From the NCBI GenBank assembly GCA_900540475.1, contig UQGG01000054.1, positions 1 through 49,421 on the forward strand: a stretch of 49,421 nt of DNA. The letters run 5' to 3'. The notes under the pieces are model-generated. The model was not told the origin of the DNA. It searched no databases and saw only the letters and a program-made list of their open reading frames with translations. Below are positions 7,765-17,323 of this stretch, one piece after another; within the stretch, counting starts at the first letter, position 1, and each line of letters starts with the position of its first letter. The position numbers and the translations under genes were made by a program. The stretch comes from an uncultured Robinsoniella sp. GTDB lineage: Bacteria > Bacillota > Clostridia > Lachnospirales > Lachnospiraceae.

Positions 7765-8454
7765 ATGGGAAAGAAAGTATTAGTTGTTGATGATGAAAAG
7801 TTAATCGTAAAAGGGATTCGTTTCAGTCTGGAGCAGGACGGCATGGATGTGGATTGTGCTTATGACGGAGAAGAAGCGGTCAGGCTTGCAAGAGAGAATG
7901 AATATGATATTATGCTTTTAGACGTCATGCTTCCAAAGCTGGATGGATTTGAGGTATGCCAGCAGGTGAGAGAATTTTCCAGTGTTCCGATTGTAATGCT
8001 TACAGCGAAAGGGGACGATATGGATAAAATATTAGGACTGGAATATGGAGCAGATGATTATATTACAAAGCCCTTTAACATTCTGGAGGTAAAGGCAAGG
8101 ATCAAGGCAATTATCAGACGGACAGCGAAAAAATCAGAGGCATCAACCAGAGGAAAAATGGTAGAAGTAGGAGACCTTGTTTTAGATTGCGAAGGCAGAA
8201 GAGTCAGCATAGCCGGAAAAGAAATCAACCTTACGGCAAAAGAATTCGATGTCCTGGAACTGCTTGTGTTTAATCCAAATAAAGTATACAGCAGAGAAAA
8301 CCTTCTGAATATCGTGTGGGGATATGAATATCCGGGCGATGTTAGAACAGTGGATGTACATATCAGGCGTTTGCGAGAAAAAATCGAGACAAATCCCAGT
8401 GAACCAAAATATGTTCATACAAAGTGGGGAGTTGGATACTATTTTCAACATTAG
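7765..8454 (+). CDS. OmpR/PhoB-family response regulator
   Basis: Residues 1-115 form a receiver domain with the acidic pair Asp9/Asp10, the phospho-acceptor Asp53 (LLDVMLP), Thr80 and Lys102 (KPF). Residues 130-229 are a winged-helix DNA-binding domain with the typical VDVHIRRLREKIE recognition helix. An AAGGAG site lies 16 bp after comEA. The histidine kinase gene follows 48 bp downstream. Overall similarity is to the WalR/PhoP/YycF group, but the target genes are not evident. Its position inside the comEA-comEC interval is unusual. Confidence 0.94.
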   Translation: MGKKVLVVDDEKLIVKGIRFSLEQDGMDVDCAYDGEEAVRLARENEYDIMLLDVMLPKLDGFEVCQQVREFSSVPIVMLTAKGDDMDKILGLEYGADDYITKPFNILEVKARIKAIIRRTAKKSEASTRGKMVEVGDLVLDCEGRRVSIAGKEINLTAKEFDVLELLVFNPNKVYSRENLLNIVWGYEYPGDVRTVDVHIRRLREKIETNPSEPKYVHTKWGVGYYFQH

Positions 8455-8502
8455 AGTTCTGAAGATAGGTTCCGGCTTAATAAAATGAGGGGATTATGAG
8501 AC

Positions 8503-9942
8503 GTGCGATGGATTTTTAACAATAAATTTATTAAAAAATATGCCAAGAGTCTTCAGGTGCGCATATTTGTGATTTTCTGTCTGGTTGGAATGCTGCCGAT
8601 TATGGTCTTGAAATTCGGGATCTTAAAAAGCTATGAAAACCAGTCTATTCAGCAACGGGGAAAAATGGTTCAAAACCAGTGTATTAACATAGCGGACCAG
8701 TTAAGTGATTCGATGTATATTAAGGGGAATGCATCGCAAATCATCGACAATGAACTGGCGCAGCTGGCTAATCTGTACAGCGGCAGGGTGGTTATCGTAA
8801 ACAACCAGCTTCGGGTCATTAAAGATACATACGGTATTGATGAGAAAAAATTTATCGTGTCGGAGGAGCTGATCAAGAGTTTTAAAGGAGAAGATACTCT
8901 CCACTATGATAAAGACGGAGAATTTATCGAAATGACCGTCCCTGTTAAAGATGCAGTTACCAAAGAATTAATCGGCGTGATGATTGTGAGCACGCCTACT
9001 CAGGATATAAAGGATGCCAGGGATTTATTAGGGAGGCAGGTATTTGTGCTGCAGATCGTGCTGGCGCTGTGCGTTTTCGGGATCGCTTTCTATACGTCTA
9101 AGATTCTGGTGCGTCCCTTTGGAAAAGTAACTCAATCTTTGGAAGAACTGACCGGGGGCTTCCTGGAAGATGATATCAAGCTTCTGGACTATACCGAAAC
9201 ACAACAACTGTCTGAAGCATACAATAAAATGCTTGGACGTATGAAGGCACTGGATGATTCCAGACAGGAATTCGTATCCAATGTCTCCCATGAGTTAAAG
9301 ACACCGATTACCTCCATGAAGGTACTGGCGGATTCCCTTTTGATGCAGGAAGAAGTGCCAAATGAGCTGTATAAGGAGTTTATGACAGATATTGCCGAAG
9401 AGATTGACCGTGAAAATAAGATCATCAACGACCTTCTTTCTCTGGTTAAGCTGGATAAAAAGGCATCTGACCTGAACATTCAGCCCACAAATATCAATGA
9501 ATTACTGGAGCTTATACTGAAAAGGCTCCGACCCATTGCTGCAAAACGCAATATCGAGCTTGTTTTGGAAACGTTCCGTCCGGTTTCCGCAGAAGTGGAC
9601 GAGACAAAACTGACGCTGGCAGTGTCGAACCTGGTAGAAAATGCCATTAAATACAACAAAGAAGGCGGATGGGTTCATGTGTCGATCAATGTGGATCATA
9701 AGTATTTTTATGTAAAAGTGGAGGATTCCGGTATGGGTATTCCGGAAGAATCCCAGGAGCATATTTTTGAAAGATTCTACCGGGTGGATAAATCACATTC
9801 AAGGGAAATCGGGGGCACCGGTCTTGGTCTTGCCATTACAAGAAATGCAATACTAATGCACCGGGGTGCGATTAAAGTATACAGTAAAGAGGGAGAAGGG
9901 ACGACATTTACCGTAAGGATTCCTTTGAATTATGTAGGATAA
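8503..9942 (+). CDS. Membrane sensor histidine kinase
   Basis: Membrane segments at about 20-42 and 178-200 flank an extracytoplasmic sensor region (43-177). A HAMP linker follows, then HisKA with His263 (VSNVSHELKTPITS) and an HATPase_c domain with the N box Asn380 (NLVENAIKYN), G1 DSGMGIP and G2 GGTGLGL. A GTG start is used, supported by GAGGGGA at 8488-8494. It should phosphorylate the response regulator encoded immediately upstream. The signal is unknown. The sensor region has no recognised small-molecule domain. Confidence 0.94.
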   Translation: MRWIFNNKFIKKYAKSLQVRIFVIFCLVGMLPIMVLKFGILKSYENQSIQQRGKMVQNQCINIADQLSDSMYIKGNASQIIDNELAQLANLYSGRVVIVNNQLRVIKDTYGIDEKKFIVSEELIKSFKGEDTLHYDKDGEFIEMTVPVKDAVTKELIGVMIVSTPTQDIKDARDLLGRQVFVLQIVLALCVFGIAFYTSKILVRPFGKVTQSLEELTGGFLEDDIKLLDYTETQQLSEAYNKMLGRMKALDDSRQEFVSNVSHELKTPITSMKVLADSLLMQEEVPNELYKEFMTDIAEEIDRENKIINDLLSLVKLDKKASDLNIQPTNINELLELILKRLRPIAAKRNIELVLETFRPVSAEVDETKLTLAVSNLVENAIKYNKEGGWVHVSINVDHKYFYVKVEDSGMGIPEESQEHIFERFYRVDKSHSREIGGTGLGLAITRNAILMHRGAIKVYSKEGEGTTFTVRIPLNYVG

Positions 9943-9956
9943 TGGGGAGATACAAC

Positions 9957-11027
9957 ATGAAGAATTTCTTTAAAATATTGCTGGTTGCAGCAGTGCTGCT
10001 GGCTTTGTCGGGATGTACAAAAAAGATGACAGAGCAGGCTAATCTGAAGATTTACTGTACAAACAGCGAAGGAACAAAACTGGTGGAAGAAAATTATAAA
10101 GCTTCTTCTGCCAATCCGGAGGAGATGATCCGGGAAATGCTGGATAAGCTAAAGGCTGATCCCTCTCCGATGGAACACAGCAGCCCGATACCGGGTGACG
10201 TTCATATTGCGGGATACCTGCTGGAAGGAAAACAGCTTACGATAACGTTCGATGATGCATACCGGAAAATGGACAATGTAACCGAGGTGCTCATGAGGGC
10301 TGCAGTGGTAAAAACCCTGGTTCAGATCGAAGGTGTTGACGATGTAGTATTTAAGATCGGTGATCAGGATCTGCTGGATGATACGGGGAATGCCATAGGT
10401 CCGATGAATGCAGATACTTTTATTGATACAAAAGGAAAGGGAATCAATTCCTATCAATATGCTTCATTGACACTCTATTTCGCAAATGAAGATGGTACCA
10501 AGCTGGTTAAAGAAATGCGAAATGTGCATTATTCAACGAATACAACCCTGGAAAAGGTGGTTTTGGAACAGCTGATTGCAGGGCCGGCAAATACAAAACT
10601 ACAGCCCGTTTTACCGGCAAATACCAAAGTGTCAAATGTGTTGGTGGAGAAGGACAGCTGTACCGTGAATTTTGATGAAAGCTTTAGTAAAATCCTTTTA
10701 GACCGGGCTATTACACCGGAAGTTACGATTTACGCCATGGTAAATTCAATGATCGATTCCTGTAAAATATCCAAAGTCCAGATGCAGATAGGAACCAATT
10801 CAGAAGTTCTGTACAGGGATAAGATCAGTTTTAAGACGCCTTTTGAACGCAACAAAGATATTATTATGCAGGTTGAGGGTACCGCAACCGAGAATGCTGC
10901 TTCAGACGGTCAGACAGATACGGATATGGCTGGGACAGAAAATGATTCCAATATCCATGAGCCGACAATGGGAATTGATCCGGATCTGAAGCAGGAAACG
11001 GATACCGCAAAGGAGAGTGACAAGTGA
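9957..11027 (+). CDS. Two-domain GerMN lipoprotein
   Basis: Residues 1-20 are a lipoprotein signal (LALSGC, Cys20). Two GerMN domains follow, at about 30-150 (LKIYCTNSEGTKLVEENY) and 165-300 (LTLYFANEDGTKLVKEMR). The tail from about 310 is Thr/Asp-rich and probably disordered. GerMN proteins occur in GerM and in LpqB-type lipoproteins; LpqB partners with a two-component system, which fits this gene following a kinase. The ATG at 9957 is chosen over 9942 because GGGGAGA lies 7-13 bp before it. The stop overlaps comEC, so the two are translationally coupled. Confidence 0.87.
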   Translation: MKNFFKILLVAAVLLALSGCTKKMTEQANLKIYCTNSEGTKLVEENYKASSANPEEMIREMLDKLKADPSPMEHSSPIPGDVHIAGYLLEGKQLTITFDDAYRKMDNVTEVLMRAAVVKTLVQIEGVDDVVFKIGDQDLLDDTGNAIGPMNADTFIDTKGKGINSYQYASLTLYFANEDGTKLVKEMRNVHYSTNTTLEKVVLEQLIAGPANTKLQPVLPANTKVSNVLVEKDSCTVNFDESFSKILLDRAITPEVTIYAMVNSMIDSCKISKVQMQIGTNSEVLYRDKISFKTPFERNKDIIMQVEGTATENAASDGQTDTDMAGTENDSNIHEPTMGIDPDLKQETDTAKESDK

Positions 11028-13237
11028 CAAGAAGACCGCTTTGTGTCATTTGTTTACTGGTGATCGGCTGGCTGCTGGTCAGCGGGAAGTACGGGATGAA
11101 TGAAGATTCATCCTGGACCGCCCGGTTTTACGACAAAAAAGTGACTGTTACGGGCCAGCTTGTGAAACAGGAACAAAGCACCACATCTAATCAATTATAT
11201 CTGAAAAACAATTCTATTAGTTATCAATCAAAATCTTATAAAATTCCAAATCAAAAACAAATTCTAATATTTACCGATGATAAAACCAGCTATAGAGCCG
11301 GAAGCCTACTTAATATATCCGGAGTCTGCCAGGAAATAAAGGAGCCGGGAAATCCGGGACAGTTTGACCTGAAAAAATACTATGAGACTAAAGAAATCCA
11401 GATGGTTCTGAATAAAGGAAAGGTGTTAAGCGCCGGGAGAACTTATTGGCATATCAGGCAATTTCTGTGGGATGTAAGAGAACGGTTTAAACGGACATTT
11501 CTGCAGATAGCAAATGAAGAAAATGCCTCCGTTCTGGATGCAATGCTGCTGGGGGACAAGAAGGAACTGGATCCGGAAGTGAAAAAATTATATCAGGACA
11601 ATGGAATAGCCCACATTTTGGCCATTTCCGGGCTGCACATATCCATGCTTGGAATGGCATTACATAAGCTGCTGCGAAAACTGGGCATATCCTGGTACCT
11701 CTCCGCGGCGGCAGCAGGTGCCATCATGTCAGCCTACGGTCTGATGACCGGATTTGGTGTTTCCACTACCCGGGCAGTGATTATGTTTCTGGTGTATCTG
11801 CTGGCGGGGATACTGGGCAGGACTTATGATATCCTGTCGGCGCTTGCACTGTCGGCAGTCCTGATTTTAACAGAGAATCCAAGGTACCTCACAGATGCCG
11901 GCTTTTTATTATCTTTTTTTGCAGTCCTTGGGGTTGCAGTCCTGGCACCGTTGATCAGGAATACATGCAGCTGTAAAAATAAGCTTCTGGAATCTTTTCT
12001 GGTCAGTCTTGCGATTCAGCTTACTACCATTCCCATAGTACTGTATTATTATTTTGAAATACCGCTATACGGAGTTCTTTTAAATCTGGTGGTTATCCCG
12101 CTTATGAGTCTGGTATTGGGATTTGGTATTGCTGGCGGCATGGCCGGACTTATTTTTATTCCCGCAGGTATTTTTCTGGTTTCCCCCTGCTATTATATTT
12201 TGGGGTTGTACAAATACCTCTGTGCAGCAGTGCTGAATCTGCCCCTGGCTAAAATAATCGTTGGGAAACCAGATTTATGGCAGATGGTTGTCTATTATCT
12301 GCTGTTATTGGCTATATGCCTGATCAAATCCAAACAGAAGTCCGGGGAGATTTTTAAATGGGTCTGGGGAACGGCATTTATGATGTTCTTAATATCCAGA
12401 CAGCCCGGAAGCGGGATGAGAATCACATTTCTGGATGTGGGACAGGGAGATGGCATCTGCATACAGGCGCCCGGAGGAATCAATTGCCTGATAGACGGAG
12501 GCAGCAGCGATGTAAAACAGGCAGGCAGTAAAAGAATTGAGCCTTTTCTCAAAAGCCGGGGAATCCGGAAAATAGATTACTTATTTATCAGCCATATGGA
12601 TGCGGATCATATAAATGGCATTATGGAACTGCTGGAGGCATATGCTTTAAACTTAGCAGGAGAAAATGCATCCGGGGTGTCAATCCGGCGTCTCGTTCTG
12701 CCAAAATTGGCAAAAAAGGATGAAGAATATCTGGAAATTGAAAAATTAGCGAAAAAAAATAAAATAATGGTTCTATATTTCCAAAAAGGTGATAAAATTT
12801 TAAATGGCAGGTTTTCTTTTTCCTGTCTGCATCCCTCACAAAATTCCGCTTCTGAAGACAGAAATGAAAATTCTATGGTGCTGCAAATGGAATACAAGGA
12901 TTTTCGCGTGTTCTTTGCCGGAGATGTGGAAGGAGCGGGAGAAGAAGAAATGATAGATTCGAAAGAATTGAAAAGAGCTGATATTCTAAAAGTGGCACAT
13001 CACGGTTCCAGAAACAGTACACTGGATACATTTCTGGATGCAGTCCGTCCCGGTATAGGCATCCTGTCCTGTGGGAAGGATAACCGTTACGGTCATCCCC
13101 ATGTAGAACTCATAAACCGGCTTAAAAGAGCAGGCGTGGCTTATTATGCCACCATGGATTATGGAGCGCTGGAAGTGTCCAGCAATGGAAGGGGAATGGA
13201 TATCCGCAGTATGAAAAACCCCAAAAATCCAAATTAA
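11024..13237 (+). CDS. comEC: DNA internalisation channel ComEC/Rec2
   Basis: The 737-residue protein has a short N-terminal membrane segment and an OB-like DUF4131 region (to ~125). A multi-pass Competence domain follows (~165-450, AILAISGLHISMLGM). The C-terminal metallo-beta-lactamase domain starts near residue 465 (FLDVGQGDG, SHMDADHINGI, HHGSRNST). This is the full-length ComEC layout. It forms the channel that takes up single-stranded DNA, and the lactamase domain may degrade the other strand. A GTG start overlaps the GerMN stop by 4 bp. No comF or type IV pilus genes are in the window. Confidence 0.94.
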   Translation: MTRRPLCVICLLVIGWLLVSGKYGMNEDSSWTARFYDKKVTVTGQLVKQEQSTTSNQLYLKNNSISYQSKSYKIPNQKQILIFTDDKTSYRAGSLLNISGVCQEIKEPGNPGQFDLKKYYETKEIQMVLNKGKVLSAGRTYWHIRQFLWDVRERFKRTFLQIANEENASVLDAMLLGDKKELDPEVKKLYQDNGIAHILAISGLHISMLGMALHKLLRKLGISWYLSAAAAGAIMSAYGLMTGFGVSTTRAVIMFLVYLLAGILGRTYDILSALALSAVLILTENPRYLTDAGFLLSFFAVLGVAVLAPLIRNTCSCKNKLLESFLVSLAIQLTTIPIVLYYYFEIPLYGVLLNLVVIPLMSLVLGFGIAGGMAGLIFIPAGIFLVSPCYYILGLYKYLCAAVLNLPLAKIIVGKPDLWQMVVYYLLLLAICLIKSKQKSGEIFKWVWGTAFMMFLISRQPGSGMRITFLDVGQGDGICIQAPGGINCLIDGGSSDVKQAGSKRIEPFLKSRGIRKIDYLFISHMDADHINGIMELLEAYALNLAGENASGVSIRRLVLPKLAKKDEEYLEIEKLAKKNKIMVLYFQKGDKILNGRFSFSCLHPSQNSASEDRNENSMVLQMEYKDFRVFFAGDVEGAGEEEMIDSKELKRADILKVAHHGSRNSTLDTFLDAVRPGIGILSCGKDNRYGHPHVELINRLKRAGVAYYATMDYGALEVSSNGRGMDIRSMKNPKNPN

Positions 13238-13335
13238 GTAAAATTTTCGAAGAAAAATAAAGGAAAAAACCATTTTTTGCGGAATATATTTAGTATGAGA
13301 ATGTTAGAGTATATTTGAAAAGGAGGAGACAGGTG

Positions 13336-14343
13336 TTGACGATTAGAGAAAAAGCAGAACTTAGAGAAGAACAGATTTTTAGTCCCTTTGCATCTCTTAG
13401 TAAGAACTCCAGAGGCCGGGACAGAGATGAACCTCAATGCGATATTCGTCCGGTGTACCAGAGAGACCGGGACAGGATTTTACACTGCAAGTCTTTTCGA
13501 AGACTGAAGCATAAAACCCAGGTGTTTTTAACTCCCCTTGGAGATCATTATCGGACCCGCCTGACTCATACCCTGGAAGTTTCCCAGACGGCAAGGACGA
13601 TAGCCCAGGCATTAGGACTGAATGACAACCTGGCAGAGGCAATTGCGCTGGGACATGACCTGGGACACACTCCTTTTGGACATTCCGGAGAAAGTGCATT
13701 AAATGAGGTCTGCCCGCTGGGATTTACCCACTTTGAACAGAGTGTGCGGGTAGTGGAATTGCTTGAGAAAAAGGGGAAGGGATTAAACCTGACCTGGGAA
13801 GTACGGGATGGGATCTTAAATCACAGAACATCCGGAAGACCGGGCACCCTGGAAGGAAAAGTCGTGCGGCTTTCTGATAAGATCGCTTATATCAATCATG
13901 ATATCGATGATGCAGAGCGTGCGGGCATCCTGAGGGAAGAGGATATTCCGCTTGAATATCGGGAAATTTTGGGGTTTACGATCCGGGAAAGGTTAAATAC
14001 CCTGATTCACGATATTGTAAGAAACAGTGAAGATAAAGCAGATATCATTATGTCATCTCATATTGAAGAGGCAATGCAGGGACTCAGGTCCTTTATGTTT
14101 AAAGAGGTTTACCGCAATCCAAAAGCAAAGGGTGAAGAGGCAAGAGCCAGAAATATGCTGCAGGAATTATATCGTTATTATTCCCGGCATCTGGAGATGC
14201 TGCCAGGCGAGTACCTGGAGCTGATTGAAAAAAGAAATGCAAGAGAAGAACGGGTTGTGTGTGATTACATAGCTGGTATGACAGACCAGTATTCCATAAA
14301 TAAATTTTCGGAACTTTTTATTCCGAAGTCCTGGCAGGTGTAA
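13336..14343 (+). CDS. dgt: dGTPase-like HD nucleotide triphosphohydrolase
   Basis: A dGTP triphosphohydrolase-like protein of about 336 residues. HD-domain ligands are visible as His78 (RLTHTLEV), His106-Asp107 (GHDLGHTPFGHSGE) and an aspartate in KIAYINHDIDDAER. It should hydrolyse dNTPs to nucleosides and triphosphate. AAAGGAGGA at 13318-13326 lies upstream of adjacent GTG (13333) and TTG (13336) codons. TTG gives the usual family start MTIREKAEL and is chosen, but GTG is possible. The gene precedes dnaG and rpoD, an arrangement common in Clostridia. The symbol is given by family rather than by demonstrated specificity. Confidence 0.9.
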   Translation: MTIREKAELREEQIFSPFASLSKNSRGRDRDEPQCDIRPVYQRDRDRILHCKSFRRLKHKTQVFLTPLGDHYRTRLTHTLEVSQTARTIAQALGLNDNLAEAIALGHDLGHTPFGHSGESALNEVCPLGFTHFEQSVRVVELLEKKGKGLNLTWEVRDGILNHRTSGRPGTLEGKVVRLSDKIAYINHDIDDAERAGILREEDIPLEYREILGFTIRERLNTLIHDIVRNSEDKADIIMSSHIEEAMQGLRSFMFKEVYRNPKAKGEEARARNMLQELYRYYSRHLEMLPGEYLELIEKRNAREERVVCDYIAGMTDQYSINKFSELFIPKSWQV

Positions 14344-14354
14344 GGAGAATTGAA

Positions 14355-16121
14355 ATGTTTTATTCAGATGACATAATAGAAGAAATAAGGTTAAAAAATG
14401 ATATCGTTGATGTAATTTCAGGATATGTAAAGCTGCAGAGGAAAGGGAGTTCCTATTTTGGACTCTGTCCGTTTCACAATGAAAAATCCCCCTCCTTTTC
14501 CGTAAGTCCGGGCAAACAAATGTATTACTGCTTTGGCTGCGGGGCGGGGGGGAATGTTTTCACCTTTGTTATGGAATATGAGAATTATTCCTTTCCAGAG
14601 GCTGTGAAGTTTCTGGCTGACCGTGTAGGGGTAGACCTGCCGGAACAGGAATATAACGAAGAGATGAAAAAGCAGCAGGATTTAAAAAGCCGCATTCTGG
14701 ATTTAAATAAAATGGCGGCGAATTATTTTTATTTCCAGCTTCGCCAGGAAAGCGGCAGGCTGGCGATGGAGTATTTAAAAGGCAGAGAATTAAGCGATGA
14801 GACGATTAAGGGATTCGGTCTGGGCTATGCCAATAAGTATAGTGATGATTTATATCTCTATCTGAAAAAGAAAGGTATTTCGGACGAGCTGTTAAGCCAG
14901 TCTGGGCTGATGAACGTGGATGAAAAACACGGCATGTATGATAAGTTCTGGAACCGCGTAATCTTTCCGATTATGGATGTAAATGGCAGAGTGATTGGAT
15001 TTGGCGGACGTGTAATGGGGGATGGCAAGCCCAAATACTTAAATTCACCGGAGACAAAGGTGTTTGATAAGAGCCGTAATCTGTATGGGTTGAATATTGC
15101 CAGAACCTCCAGAAAGAAAAACCTCCTTGTATGTGAAGGATACATGGATGTAATATCCCTGCATCAGGCAGGCTTTATAAATGCGGTCGCTTCCCTGGGA
15201 ACGGCACTGACGACGCAGCATGCCAGCCTTCTGAAGCGCTATACAGAAGAGGTTGTGCTTACCTATGATAGTGATGAGGCGGGCATGAAAGCTGCTCTTC
15301 GGGCAATTCCCATATTAAAAGCAGCCGGACTTTCTGCAAAAGTACTGGATATGAAGCCTTATAAGGACCCGGATGAATTTATCAAAGCCCTTGGGGCAGA
15401 AGCGTTCCAGGACAGAATAGATCATGCGGTTAACAGTTTCTTTTTTGAAATTGATGTGCTCCAGAAGAGTTATCATATGGATGATCCGGAAAGCAAAACG
15501 GAATTTTACAATCAGGTCGCAAAAAGACTGCTGGAGTTTGAGCAGGAACTGGAGCGGGAAAATTATATAGAGGCCGTAGCAGCCAGGTATCATGTGGGAT
15601 TTGAAAATCTCAGAAAACTGGTAAACCGTATGGCGATGAAGAGCATTTCCGCACCGGAGGTAAAGCAGAGACCGAAAAACAGAAGTACAGAAAAGGAAGA
15701 CGGGATGTTAAAATCCCAGAAACTGCTTCTGACCTGGCTGATTGAAAATCCCGGATTATTTGCCCAGATAAAGCCATATGTGGGACCGGATGATTTTACA
15801 ACAGAGCTGTATCATACCGTAGCCGCTATGCTTTTTGAACAGTATGAAAGCGGTGTTTTAAATCCGGCTAAAATCATTAACCATTTTACAGATCCTGAGC
15901 AGCAGAGGGAAACAGCTGCGCTTTTTAATACCAGTATCCGTGTTGAGACAAAAGAAGAGATGAATAAAGCACTGAAAGAGACAATCGCAAGAGTGATGAA
16001 TAACAGTATCGAGTATAAGACCACACATTTAGATCCAACGGATATTGTTGGTCTCCAGCAGATTATCCAGGCAAAGCGAAGGCTTCAGGATATCGAAAAA
16101 GTGCATATTTCCCTGGATTGA
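14355..16121 (+). CDS. dnaG: DNA primase
   Basis: The CHC2 zinc finger is visible as Cys38, His41, Cys59 and Cys62 (CPFHNEKSPSF, CFGCGAGG). A catalytic core follows with a TOPRIM fold: Glu261 (CEGYMDV) and Asp305/Asp307 (YDSDEAG). The C-terminal helicase-binding region occupies about 440-588. The 588-residue length is normal. It makes RNA primers for lagging-strand synthesis and binds DnaB. It lies 11 bp after the dGTPase gene and just before rpoD, the classic macromolecular synthesis operon. Confidence 0.97.
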   Translation: MFYSDDIIEEIRLKNDIVDVISGYVKLQRKGSSYFGLCPFHNEKSPSFSVSPGKQMYYCFGCGAGGNVFTFVMEYENYSFPEAVKFLADRVGVDLPEQEYNEEMKKQQDLKSRILDLNKMAANYFYFQLRQESGRLAMEYLKGRELSDETIKGFGLGYANKYSDDLYLYLKKKGISDELLSQSGLMNVDEKHGMYDKFWNRVIFPIMDVNGRVIGFGGRVMGDGKPKYLNSPETKVFDKSRNLYGLNIARTSRKKNLLVCEGYMDVISLHQAGFINAVASLGTALTTQHASLLKRYTEEVVLTYDSDEAGMKAALRAIPILKAAGLSAKVLDMKPYKDPDEFIKALGAEAFQDRIDHAVNSFFFEIDVLQKSYHMDDPESKTEFYNQVAKRLLEFEQELERENYIEAVAARYHVGFENLRKLVNRMAMKSISAPEVKQRPKNRSTEKEDGMLKSQKLLLTWLIENPGLFAQIKPYVGPDDFTTELYHTVAAMLFEQYESGVLNPAKIINHFTDPEQQRETAALFNTSIRVETKEEMNKALKETIARVMNNSIEYKTTHLDPTDIVGLQQIIQAKRRLQDIEKVHISLD

Positions 16122-16203
16122 GGAAAGAATAGTAATCAGTACAGCCATTGGTTAGCGAGCGAGCCTGGAATCTCCATGGAAGCTATGAAAGGAAGGATGC
16201 AGG

Positions 16204-17307
16204 ATGGAAGAACAAGTACTAGACTTTACGGAAAAATTAAAAGCTTTATTAGCATACGCCAGAAAAAAGAAAAATGTGTTAGAATATGTAGAGGTACAGG
16301 ATTTTTTCAAAGGTACTGATCTTACGGAAGAACAGTGTGAAAAAATTCTGGACTTTCTGGATAATAACGGGGTTGACGTATTGCGCATCACGGACGATGA
16401 AGAAGAAGAGCCATTGATCTTAGATGATGAAGATGAAATTAGCCCGGAAGAAATTGACCTGTCCGTTCCAGAAGGTGTGGGAACAGATGATCCCGTTCGT
16501 ATGTACCTGAAAGAAATCGGTAAGGTACCGTTACTTACTACAGAAGATGAAATCCAGCTTGCCATCCGTAAAGAGGAAGGCGACGAAGCGGCGAAGCATC
16601 AATTGGCGGAGGCAAACTTGCGTCTGGTGGTGAGCATTGCCAAACGTTATGCAGGAAGAGGAATGGCGCTGCTGGATCTGATACAGGAAGGAAATCTGGG
16701 ATTGATAAAAGCGGTGGATAAGTTCGATTACAGCAAAGGCTATAAATTCAGCACCTATGCCACATGGTGGATTCGTCAGGCGATTACCAGAGCCATTGCA
16801 GACCAGGCAAGAACCATTCGGATTCCGGTTCACATGGTAGAGACAATTAATAAGGTTATCCGTACATCCAGGCAGCTCGTCCAGGATCTGGGCAGGGAAC
16901 CTAAGCCGGAGGAAATCGGGGAAGTTATGCATATGTCTCCGGAACGGGTACGGGAGATTTTAAAAGTTTCCCAGGAACCGGTTTCACTGGAAACACCGGT
17001 GGGAGAAGAAGATGACAGCCATCTGGGAGATTTTATCCAGGATGACCATGTGGCAGTTCCGGCTGAAGCAGCAGCTTATACCTTGCTTCGGGAGCAGCTG
17101 GTAGAAGTTCTGGATACCCTGACCGACCGGGAACAGAAGGTATTGTCCTTACGTTTCGGGCTGGTAGACGGAAGAGCCAGAACCCTGGAAGAAGTGGGAA
17201 AAGAATTTAATGTTACAAGAGAGCGTATTCGGCAGATTGAGGCAAAAGCGCTGCGTAAGCTGCGCCATCCAAGCCGCAGCCGCAAGCTAAAGGACTATTT
17301 GGATTAA
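16204..17307 (+). CDS. rpoD: Primary sigma factor RpoD/SigA
   Basis: A 367-residue group 1 sigma factor. Region 1.1 occupies about 1-75 and is acidic at its end (DDEEEEPLILDDEDEISPEE). Region 1.2 follows (DPVRMYLKEIGKVPLLT). Region 2 includes GLIKAVDKFDYSKGYKFSTY and TWWIRQAITRAIADQ. Region 4 ends with the -35-reading helix VTRERIRQIEAKALRKL. GGAAGGATGCAGG precedes the ATG. It directs housekeeping transcription; many promoters in this window match its expected TTGACA/TATAAT pattern. An 82-bp gap separates it from dnaG with no evident promoter. Confidence 0.98.
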   Translation: MEEQVLDFTEKLKALLAYARKKKNVLEYVEVQDFFKGTDLTEEQCEKILDFLDNNGVDVLRITDDEEEEPLILDDEDEISPEEIDLSVPEGVGTDDPVRMYLKEIGKVPLLTTEDEIQLAIRKEEGDEAAKHQLAEANLRLVVSIAKRYAGRGMALLDLIQEGNLGLIKAVDKFDYSKGYKFSTYATWWIRQAITRAIADQARTIRIPVHMVETINKVIRTSRQLVQDLGREPKPEEIGEVMHMSPERVREILKVSQEPVSLETPVGEEDDSHLGDFIQDDHVAVPAEAAAYTLLREQLVEVLDTLTDREQKVLSLRFGLVDGRARTLEEVGKEFNVTRERIRQIEAKALRKLRHPSRSRKLKDYLD

Positions 17308-17323
17308 GAAAGGAAGTTATCAT

